In this document: piece after piece, positions 1-4,789 of the stretch | Layout of the letters: the number at the start of each line of letters is the position of its first letter | Numbering within the stretch: the first letter of the stretch is position 1 | Origin: Rickettsia typhi | GTDB lineage: Bacteria; Pseudomonadota; Alphaproteobacteria; Rickettsiales; UBA1997 | Reading direction: 5' to 3' | Assembly (NCBI GenBank): GCA_945903615.1 | Contig: CAMDOL010000063.1 | Coordinates: forward strand, 1-8,133 | Length of the DNA: 8,133 nt | Made by a program: the position numbers and the translations under genes | The notes under the pieces: model-generated | Told to the model about the DNA's origin: nothing | The model's input: the letters and a program-made list of their open reading frames with translations, nothing else | The model's database searches: none

Positions 1-1005
1 AAAGAAAATGAATTTAAAAATATTGTGAAGATTGGCAGAACCCACACCCAAGACGCAACACCTGTCACCTTAGGGCAAGAATTTTCTGCTTATAAAGTTC
101 AAATTCAAACTGCGGCAGTTTTTGTTTCTCAAGCAATTGCCTATTGCGTTTATTTGGCGCAAGGTGGAACGGCAGTTGGAACTGGGCTTAATTGCCATCC
201 AAAATTTGCTGTAGAATTTGCTAAAAAAATCACCGAAGTTTCTGATTTAAAAAATATTCATAGCAAACTTTTAAATCTTGATTTGGGCAGAACAACTCTT
301 GCTGACGGGGTTTGGAAGGTTAAAGATTCAAACCTTACCAAATTAGGTTTGGAAAATGCTGATAGCTTTTATACCAACAAAAACAAATTCTTCGCTCTGG
401 CTTGCAATGATGAGCTGGTCAATCTTTCTGGCTCACTGAATTCTTTGGCTGGTTCTGTGATGAAAATCGCCAACGATATTCGCTTTCTAGCTTCTGGGCC
501 TCGTTCTGGCTTGGGAGAAATTTCTCTTCCAGAAAACGAACCCGGATCTTCAATAATGCCCGGAAAAGTCAATCCAACTCAATGCGAAGCTTTAACGATG
601 ATTGCCTGCCAAGTGATTGGCAATAATGTGGCAGTTACAACTGGCGGAATGCAAGGGCATTTTGAGCTTAATGTTTTTCGCCCGATGATTATCAGAAATG
701 TTATAGAATCAATTAATTTGCTCTCCGACGGGATCAACAGCTTTATTGATAATTGCCTGAAAGGAATTGAAGCTAATGAAGATCGAATCAAGCAATTGCT
801 AGATCAATCGTTAATGCTGGTCACCGCGCTCAATCCATATATTGGCTATGACAACGCCGCTAAAATTGCCAAACACGCTCACAAAACTGGTGGCACTTTA
901 AAAGATTCTGCTTTGCAGTTGGGCTTTTTGAATGAAGAAGGCGGAGAAGGAAAAATTAAAAAATCAGATTGGAATGAAATTTTGGACGCTAGAAAAATGG
1001 TTTAA
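1..1005 (+). CDS. fumC: Class II fumarate hydratase (fumarase C), 5' end outside window
   Basis: This enzyme catalyses the reversible hydration of fumarate to L-malate in the TCA cycle, as a cytosolic homotetramer without an iron-sulfur cluster. The frame is open from base 1, so the 334 visible residues are the C-terminal part of a protein of about 500. The GTG at 25 is internal, because conserved sequence ([15 protein letters not shown]) runs across it. Visible motifs are the [10 protein letters not shown] active-site region (His at codon 15), [10 protein letters not shown], and the family signature [11 protein letters not shown] at 544-576, whose second Ser matches the catalytic-loop serine (Ser318 in E. 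coli). ELNVFRPM and the [21 protein letters not shown] region follow. Compared with E. coli FumC recalled from memory, the distance from the active-site His to this Ser is about 39 residues too long, owing to an extra segment described separately. Class II fumarase rather than aspartase or argininosuccinate lyase is supported by close match along the whole length. Confidence 0.96.
   Translation, partial: KENEFKNIVKIGRTHTQDATPVTLGQEFSAYKVQIQTAAVFVSQAIAYCVYLAQGGTAVGTGLNCHPKFAVEFAKKITEVSDLKNIHSKLLNLDLGRTTLADGVWKVKDSNLTKLGLENADSFYTNKNKFFALACNDELVNLSGSLNSLAGSVMKIANDIRFLASGPRSGLGEISLPENEPGSSIMPGKVNPTQCEALTMIACQVIGNNVAVTTGGMQGHFELNVFRPMIIRNVIESINLLSDGINSFIDNCLKGIEANEDRIKQLLDQSLMLVTALNPYIGYDNAAKIAKHAHKTGGTLKDSALQLGFLNEEGGEGKIKKSDWNEILDARKMV
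250..360 (+). repeat. In-frame extra segment (~37 codons) inside fumC with hairpin
   Basis: Between the [10 protein letters not shown] stretch (equivalent to the VADELAVIT region of E. coli FumC) and [10 protein letters not shown] (equivalent to PFVTAPNKF) lie about 37 codons with no counterpart in the fumarases I know. The segment keeps the frame and contains no stop. It holds an inverted repeat: 311-321 pairs with 331-342, an 11-bp stem with one bulged base at 337 and a 9-base loop. A 9-bp direct repeat, ggtttggaa, occurs at 309-317 and 346-354. Rickettsia palindromic elements are known to insert in frame into protein genes and to encode peptides of roughly this size. Assigning this segment to such an element is inference, and the exact ends are uncertain by several codons. 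Confidence 0.55.
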
Positions 1006-1030
1006 AATTGGTATTAGTTCATCTTTTAGA

Positions 1031-1107
1031 CACTGTTAACTAATTAAGGAACCTCTGAACAACTAAAACATTGCTTTAGTTGTTCAGAGGTTCCTTAGCT
1101 AACAGTG
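1031..1107. mobile_element. Solo hairpin: internally deleted miniature inverted-repeat element
   Basis: Bases 1046-1067 and 1075-1096 are perfect inverted copies (22 bp, or 23 counting the T1045-A1097 pair) around a 7-base loop. An outer 8-bp pair, cactgtta at 1031-1038 and taacagtg at 1100-1107, lengthens the structure. If the element runs from ggaacctctgaa at 1048 to ttcagaggttcc at 1094 (47 bp), it is flanked by TTAA (1044-1047) and TTAG (1095-1098). Both fit the YTAR target that IS5-type elements duplicate, and the ends resemble the IS5 terminus as I remember it (GGAAGGTGCGAACAAG). The same end occurs at 7972 in a longer copy. The hairpin lies 40 bp past the fumC stop and could act on the fumC transcript, but no T-run follows, so I do not call it an intrinsic terminator. 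Confidence 0.8.
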
Positions 1108-1225
1108 CCTAATCATAACCATCTGATATCCTCAACAAAAATAATATTTTTGTCCAAATCTCTTTCTGATAATGCTCTTCGCATTTTTTATTGTTATAAA
1201 GTAACGCAATTCGCTTTAAATATAA

Positions 1226-1255
1226 TTGCAATTTGACAAAGCAAGGCTCTATAAT
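1226..1255 (+). promoter_or_regulatory. Probable sigma-70-type promoter of infA
   Basis: A perfect TATAAT lies at 1250-1255. The best-placed -35 is TTGCAA at 1226-1231 (four of six consensus bases) with an 18-bp spacer. Transcription would start near 1262, giving a leader of about 50 bases before the infA ATG. The bases just after the -10 are cgcgcg, a GC-rich discriminator in an otherwise AT-rich spacer. Such discriminators are typical of rRNA, tRNA and ribosome-related promoters under stringent control, which suits a translation factor. A consensus TTGACA at 1233-1238 is only 11 bp from the -10 and cannot be its partner in the usual geometry. Confidence 0.6.
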
Positions 1256-1312
1256 CGCGCGAAACATTTCTTGATTAATTATATCAGAAAATTTCAATTA
1301 AATTTAAAATAT

Positions 1313-1528
1313 ATGCCTAAAGAAGATTTATTATCAATGAATGGAGTTGTGGTTGAAGTTCTTCCTAACACAATTTTTCGCGTTGAACTAGAAAATAAGC
1401 ACATTATCACCGCTCATGCTTCTGGAAAAATTCGTAAGAATAAAATCCGGATTTTAAAAGGAGATACTGTTGAAATTGAGATGACAACTTATGACCTGAC
1501 TAAGGGCAGAATTGTTAGAAGAAATTAG
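1313..1528 (+). CDS. infA: Translation initiation factor IF-1
   Basis: IF-1 is a small OB-fold protein that binds the A site of the 30S subunit and helps IF-2 and IF-3 select the initiator tRNA. The start chosen is ATG at 1313, giving 71 residues that begin [19 protein letters not shown], the normal length and N-terminus of the family. The longer open frame back to 1226 would add 29 residues and overlap the promoter. Recognisable segments are [25 protein letters not shown] and the C-terminal [18 protein letters not shown], all standard IF-1 signatures, with the [11 protein letters not shown] form seen in Proteobacteria. No Shine-Dalgarno sequence is visible before the ATG; the leader is A/T only there. 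The gene seems to be alone in its transcript, between fumC (+) and the oppositely oriented asd. Confidence 0.95.
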   Translation: MPKEDLLSMNGVVVEVLPNTIFRVELENKHIITAHASGKIRKNKIRILKGDTVEIEMTTYDLTKGRIVRRN

Positions 1529-1532
1529 CCCA

Positions 1533-1570
1533 CTCCCATTATAGCACAACCTCCTAACCCTCCCATTATA
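1533..1570. repeat. Spaced direct repeat after infA
   Basis: The 11-mer ctcccattata occurs at 1533-1543 and again at 1560-1570, a 27-bp period, just past the infA stop codon. The stretch is pyrimidine-rich on this strand and contains no open frame or terminator-like hairpin. It looks like a duplicated or decayed repeat unit; no function can be read from it. Confidence 0.5.
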
Positions 1571-1590
1571 CTAGCCGCCACTAACACTAA

Positions 1591-1655
1591 AATTGAAACT
1601 GGGAATTGAAACGGGGAATTGAAACTGGGAATTAAAACGGGGAATTGAAACTGGA
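1591..1655. repeat. 13-bp minisatellite, five copies with 26-bp super-period
   Basis: Five head-to-tail copies of a 13-bp unit, aattgaaac followed by tggg or gggg, occupy 1591-1603, 1604-1616, 1617-1629, 1630-1642 and 1643-1655. Copies 1 and 3 end in tggg, copies 2 and 4 in gggg, and copy 5 in tgga. The array therefore grew at least partly by 26-bp steps. Only one other substitution (g to a in copy 4) separates the copies, so the expansion is recent or is homogenised. It lies in the spacer between the 3' ends of infA and asd, where length changes would be tolerated. Thirteen is not a multiple of three and no frame uses it. Confidence 0.9.
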
Positions 1656-1708
1656 ATAATGCCAGATTCCCGCTTGCGCAGGAATGGCAGTTTTATACCA
1701 GTTTTCAT
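1646..1708. repeat. Nested palindromic repeat between infA and asd
   Basis: The last minisatellite copy runs into a nested palindrome. Outer arms are tgaaactgg (1646-1654) and ccagttttca (1699-1708). Inner arms are tgccagattcc (1660-1670) and ggaatggca (1681-1689), which pair over nine bases with a two-base bulge around cgcttgcgca. The core is of the 'gattcccgc ... gcaggaat' kind that I remember as a dispersed hairpin repeat in several obligate intracellular bacteria. It sits about 40 bp beyond the asd stop and may fold at the 3' end of the asd mRNA, but a clear T-run is lacking. Confidence 0.7.
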
Positions 1709-1746
1709 TTAGCTTTTGCAATTTTTAAAATAAAAATTGGTATTAT

Positions 1747-2763
1747 TTATAATCCGTAATTACGAACCAAAATCTCAGCAATCTGCACCGCGTTTAAAGC
1801 CGCACCTTTTCTAAGATTGTCCGCAACTACCCAAAGATTTAAACCGTTTTTCACAGTATCATCTTTTCTAATTCTAGAAACATAAACTGGATCTTTGGTT
1901 GTCACTTCAAATGGAGTTGCATAGCCATTTTCAGAAATGTTATCTAGAACCACAACACCATCAAACTTTTCTAAAGCTTTTCTAGCCTGAGCCACGCTTA
2001 TTGGTTTTTCAAATTCTACATTTATTGATTCAGAATGCGAAACAAACACTGGAACACGAACGCAAGTGGCGGTCACTTCAATATTTTCTCCCATAATTTT
2101 TTTGGTTTCCACTTTCATCTTCCATTCTTCTTTAGTGTTGCCATCTTCCATAAAGACATCGATATGTGGAATAACATTAAAGGCAATGCGTTTAGAGAAT
2201 TTTTGTGGCTGAGTGATTTCGCTTTGATAAACTTTTTTAGTTGATTGAAAAAGTTCATCCATCGCTTCTTTGCCAGCACCACTTACGGATTGATAAGTTG
2301 AGACGACAATTCTTTTAATAGTTGCCAAATCATGAAGTGGCTTTAAAGCAACCACCATTTGAATTGTTGAACAATTTGGATTGGCAATAATGCCAGATTT
2401 TTTATAACCAGCAATTGCCTCTGGATTTACTTCTGGAACAACCAAAGGAACATTTTTATCCATTCTAAAATGAGAAGTGTTGTCAATTACAACACAACCA
2501 GCTGAAGCTGCTCTTGGTGCATGAATAGCGGAAACCGAACCGCCCGGAGAAAACAAGCCAATGGCAGTACCAGTAAAATCATAATCTTCTAAAGCCTGAA
2601 CTTTGAGAGTTTTTTTATCGCCATAGCTAACTTCGCGACCAATAGAATTTCGAGAAGCCAAAGCCACCACTTGGTCAGCTGGAAATTTTCTTTCCGCTAA
2701 AATTGATAAAATTTCGCGACCAACATTGCCTGTTGCACCAGCAACGGCGATTTTTCTTGCCAT
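1747..2763 (-). CDS. asd: Aspartate-semialdehyde dehydrogenase
   Basis: This cytosolic enzyme reduces L-aspartyl-4-phosphate to L-aspartate 4-semialdehyde with NADPH, the branch-point step towards diaminopimelate, lysine, threonine and methionine. The 338 residues match the family's usual length. GATGNVGREI at residues 9-18 is the NADP-binding loop. FSPGGSVS (71-78) is the phosphate-binding region. The catalytic Cys is C131 in NPNCSTIQ, SVSGAGKEAMDEL (159-171) follows, and the general base is His243 in RVPVFVSHSE. The start is ATG at 2763, where the canonical N-terminus begins (MARKIAVAGATG); no Shine-Dalgarno sequence precedes it. asd stands alone on this strand, divergent from lpxB and convergent with infA. 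Its retention suggests that the cell still makes diaminopimelate, presumably for peptidoglycan; that is inference. Confidence 0.96.
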   Translation of the reverse strand: MARKIAVAGATGNVGREILSILAERKFPADQVVALASRNSIGREVSYGDKKTLKVQALEDYDFTGTAIGLFSPGGSVSAIHAPRAASAGCVVIDNTSHFRMDKNVPLVVPEVNPEAIAGYKKSGIIANPNCSTIQMVVALKPLHDLATIKRIVVSTYQSVSGAGKEAMDELFQSTKKVYQSEITQPQKFSKRIAFNVIPHIDVFMEDGNTKEEWKMKVETKKIMGENIEVTATCVRVPVFVSHSESINVEFEKPISVAQARKALEKFDGVVVLDNISENGYATPFEVTTKDPVYVSRIRKDDTVKNGLNLWVVADNLRKGAALNAVQIAEILVRNYGL

Positions 2764-2846
2764 ATAAATTGAAATTTGAATTGTAAATTGATTAAATGAA
2801 AAAGCGGCGGCATTTTAATATACACAATAACTTTGTAAAGCACGAA
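2764..2846. other. Divergent asd/lpxB intergenic region
   Basis: These 83 bp must contain, or overlap with, the start signals for asd on the minus strand and lpxB on the plus strand, unless lpxB is served from elsewhere. Candidate elements are only weak: TAATAT at 2816-2821 could be a plus-strand -10 for lpxB, but the upstream TTGATT at 2788 is 22 bp away. A short GC-rich patch (gcggcggc, about 2803-2811) interrupts the AT-rich stretch. No operator-like repeat and no ribosome binding site is visible for either gene. Confidence 0.4.
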
Positions 2847-4058
2847 ATGGACAAAATTAAAATTTTTATCATTGCGGGTGAGCCTTCTGGCGATGTTTTG
2901 GGTGGAAAGTTAATGACTGCAATCAAAGATGAGAGCTCGGGAAGAGCAATTGAATTTATTGGAGTTGGCGGCAGCAAGATGCAAGAGCAAGGTTTGAATT
3001 CTCTCTTTCCGATTTGCGAATTATCAATAATGGGCTTTGCCGAAGTTATTCCGCACATTCCTCAACTATTAAAGAGGATTAACCAAACCGCTCAAAAAAT
3101 TATCGACTCTGGCGCCCAAATGGTGATCACTATTGATTCTCCAGATTTTTGTTTTCGGGTAATTAAAAAACTAAAACAAAACCCCGTTAGTTCTAAAATA
3201 AAAAAAGTTCACCTCATCGCCCCTAGCGTTTGGGCTTATCGCCCTAAAAGAGCGCAAAAAATTGCCAAACTTTATGATTTACTGTTAGCAATCCTGCCCT
3301 TTGAACCACCTTATTTTGAAAAGCATGGTCTAGAAACTTTATTCATTGGACACCCAATCACCGAAAGTTGTGTCGCCCCATCTCTTACTAACCTAAACTC
3401 GCCCCTAAATAGAGGGAAGTTAACCCACACAGAATATTTCCGCGAAAAGAATCAAATCAAAAATGATGATCTGTTAATCTGTGCTATGGCCGGAAGCCGT
3501 GTTGGAGAGGTAAAAAGAATTTTGCCAGAAATTATCGGAGGCATTAATATTTTAGCTCAAAAATATCCCAACTTAGTAGTGGTAATGCCAATAATTGAAA
3601 GGACTCGTCAGTTAATTGAAGAGCAGCTAGTTTTGTTTAATGTTAGAGTCATATTGATTAACGAAGACCAAAAATATTCCGCTTTTAAAGCCTCAAACCT
3701 TGCCATTGCTAAATCGGGAACCAATAATTTAGAAATTGCTATTGCTGGTTTGCCGATGATCACTATCTACAAAATCAACCCTCTGACCCATTTTTTTGTT
3801 TCAAGAATAGTTAGAATCCAATTTGCCAATCTCATTAACCTAATTTTAAACCGCGAGCTAATCCCTGAGCTACTCCAAGACAATTGCTGCGCCACAAAAA
3901 TTGCCAGCACAGCAGAAAATTTGATCGGCAATCCACAATTAGCCCAAAGACAAATCTTGGAGAGTAAAAATATATTAAAAATTCTTGGGCTGGATGCTCA
4001 AGAAAAACCTTCAAAAAAAGCAGCTTTAAAAATATTGTCTTATTTTCCATCAAGATAA
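2847..4058 (+). CDS. lpxB: Lipid-A-disaccharide synthase
   Basis: LpxB is a peripheral inner-membrane glycosyltransferase (GT19). It joins UDP-2,3-diacylglucosamine to lipid X to form the disaccharide of lipid A in the Raetz pathway. I chose ATG at 2847 (403 residues) because family members start directly with the KIFIIAGEPSGDVLGG strand. The ATG at 2796 would add 17 basic, unrelated residues. Motifs in order: IAGEPSGD (9-16), IDSPDFCFRV (96-105), APSVWAYRPKRA (125-136), LPFEPPYFEKHG (150-161), IGHP (167-170), AGSRVGEV (215-222), AKSGTNNLEIA (288-298) and ITIYKINPLTHF (305-316). A stretch around residues 178-194 is about 13-17 residues longer than in E. coli and Rickettsia LpxB recalled from memory. 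No Shine-Dalgarno sequence is visible. Its presence shows that lipid A is made, which separates this organism from LPS-free Anaplasmataceae. Confidence 0.95.
   Translation: MDKIKIFIIAGEPSGDVLGGKLMTAIKDESSGRAIEFIGVGGSKMQEQGLNSLFPICELSIMGFAEVIPHIPQLLKRINQTAQKIIDSGAQMVITIDSPDFCFRVIKKLKQNPVSSKIKKVHLIAPSVWAYRPKRAQKIAKLYDLLLAILPFEPPYFEKHGLETLFIGHPITESCVAPSLTNLNSPLNRGKLTHTEYFREKNQIKNDDLLICAMAGSRVGEVKRILPEIIGGINILAQKYPNLVVVMPIIERTRQLIEEQLVLFNVRVILINEDQKYSAFKASNLAIAKSGTNNLEIAIAGLPMITIYKINPLTHFFVSRIVRIQFANLINLILNRELIPELLQDNCCATKIASTAENLIGNPQLAQRQILESKNILKILGLDAQEKPSKKAALKILSYFPSR
3378..3430 (+). repeat. Extra hairpin-forming segment inside lpxB
   Basis: Residues about 178-194 of LpxB (PSLTNLNSPLNRGKLT and neighbours) lie between the IGHP and AGSRVGEV motifs and extend that gap to 45 residues. 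It is 32 in E. coli LpxB and 28 in a Rickettsia LpxB, as I recall them. The DNA contains a partial inverted repeat: 3396-3406 against 3411-3421, 8 of 11 bases paired, with loop aaat. Its C-rich and G-rich arms stand out from the AT-rich gene. A small in-frame repeat insertion would explain both facts, but this loop varies in length in the family, so ordinary divergence is possible. Confidence 0.35.
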
Positions 4059-4364
4059 TTTTTTATTAAAAATAGCTTGACGCATTTTTCATCAGCAAGA
4101 ATATAGCCCTAAAAAATAATAATCTTCTCTAGCCTTATAAATCAAGGCTTAAAACTAATTTTAAGTATTGAGTAGTTGGCTTTCTGGGCTCAAAATTGTC
4201 AAGCACTTTTTTTGTAAAAAAGTAAAATAAATTTCTTTACAAGATGAAAAAATCACTAGAGAATTCGTCCAGATTTTGGGAAAAATTAAAAAGAAATCAC
4301 AAACCTTTTGGTTGGTATTATTAAAGGAGCGCCAATTTATTTATTAAAATGGAGCTTAAAAAAG
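4059..4364. other. AT-rich spacer upstream of the rhodanese-dnaA unit
   Basis: This 306-bp spacer probably holds the promoter for the rhodanese-dnaA pair. TTGACG at 4077-4082 is a fair -35, followed only by weak -10 candidates (aatata at 4100, tatagc at 4102). TTGTCA at 4196-4201 is another -35 candidate, with TAAAAT at 4223-4228 placed too far away at 21 bp. Small hairpins are agcctt/aaggct (4131-4136 with 4144-4149, 7-base loop) and acttttttt/aaaaaagt around 4205-4223. A 26-codon ATG frame runs from 4244 to 4324 without a clear ribosome binding site. I find no cluster of DnaA boxes and no RNA gene. Confidence 0.45.
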
Positions 4365-4787
4365 ATGGTTTTACAAATTGACGTCCTCGATGCGTGGAAA
4401 GTTTTACAAGAGCCTCATTCAATTTTGATTGATGTTCGAACTAGAGAAGAAATTGACTTTGTTGGTTTTGTTAATTTATCGAATACAAATGCTAAAACTA
4501 TTTCATTGCCGTGGAAAAACTATCCACAAATGGCAGTTGATGAAGATTTTACTGATAAATTAATCACTTTGATTGCTAAGCTTTTCCCGTCCAATCCTGA
4601 AGAAGCAAATTTATTATTTTTATGTCGCAGCGGCAATAGGTCGTTTGAGGCGGCTATGTTTATGTCCGATTTTGGATATAAATGCTATAATATTATAAAC
4701 GGTTTTGAAGGCATCCACAATGATCTGGGTCAAAGAGGAAATATCAATGGCTGGAAATCTCAAAACCTACCTTGGAGACAAAATTAA
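4365..4787 (+). CDS. Rhodanese-like domain protein
   Basis: A single-domain rhodanese homologue of 140 residues, probably cytosolic (no signal peptide or membrane segment). SILIDVRTREEIDFVG (19-34) is the first conserved strand and loop. LLFLCRSGNRSFEAA (83-97) carries the active-site cysteine C87 in the six-residue loop CRSGNRS that can bind persulfide sulfur. NGFEGIHND and a NGWKSQNLPW tail follow, a C-terminus I associate with alphaproteobacterial members. The family transfers or carries sulfane sulfur, but the substrate cannot be told from sequence. ATG 4365 is preferred over an upstream in-frame TTG (4308), because homology begins at MVLQID and GGAG at 4351-4354 is well spaced before it. 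Its stop overlaps the dnaA start by one base, so the two are almost certainly co-transcribed; the functional reason is unknown. Confidence 0.9.
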   Translation: MVLQIDVLDAWKVLQEPHSILIDVRTREEIDFVGFVNLSNTNAKTISLPWKNYPQMAVDEDFTDKLITLIAKLFPSNPEEANLLFLCRSGNRSFEAAMFMSDFGYKCYNIINGFEGIHNDLGQRGNINGWKSQNLPWRQN

Positions 4788-4789
4788 TG
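4774..4789 (+). promoter_or_regulatory. Ribosome binding site and TAATG coupling at dnaA start
   Basis: GGAG at 4774-4777 lies nine bases before ATG 4787-4789, which shares its A with the TAA stop of the rhodanese-like gene (4785-4787). The overlap with an appropriately placed Shine-Dalgarno sequence indicates translational coupling: ribosomes ending the upstream gene can restart at once on dnaA. This also fixes the dnaA start, against the TTG at 4772 in the same frame, which sits on the Shine-Dalgarno sequence itself. Confidence 0.8.

Noticed and set aside
1233..1255. TTGACA with TATAAT as a consensus promoter pair
   Set aside because: The spacing is only 11 bp, too short for sigma-70. TTGCAA at 1226 with an 18-bp spacer is the better partner.
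1109..1297. 62-codon open frame on the minus strand
   Set aside because: It covers the infA promoter and 5' leader, has no family resemblance I recognise and no ribosome binding site. AT-rich spacers give such frames by chance.
1591..1655. CRISPR-like repeat array
   Set aside because: The 13-bp units are directly adjacent with no spacers and no cas genes are nearby; it is a minisatellite.
1004..1745. Direct repeat aaaattggtatta (1004-1016 and 1733-1745) flanking the infA region as a sign of insertion
   Set aside because: The 13-mer is made of low-complexity AT sequence, a similar ttggtattatt also occurs at 4312, and infA is a core gene. Chance or a common short motif is more likely than a mobile unit carrying infA.
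2796..2846. Longer LpxB start at 2796
   Set aside because: It adds 17 basic residues unrelated to the family, has no Shine-Dalgarno sequence and would leave little room for a promoter; the canonical N-terminus starts right after the ATG at 2847.
4131..4149. Hairpin agcctt/aaggct as an lpxB terminator
   Set aside because: The stem is six pairs with no T-run following, and it lies over 70 bp beyond the stop codon; too weak to call.
4059..4364. Possible oriC next to dnaA
   Set aside because: I looked for TTATCCACA boxes and their complement. Only single near-matches occur, scattered and inside genes (for example ctatccaca near 4520 and tgtggaaaa near 6105). There is no cluster and no AT-rich 13-mer array with boxes.
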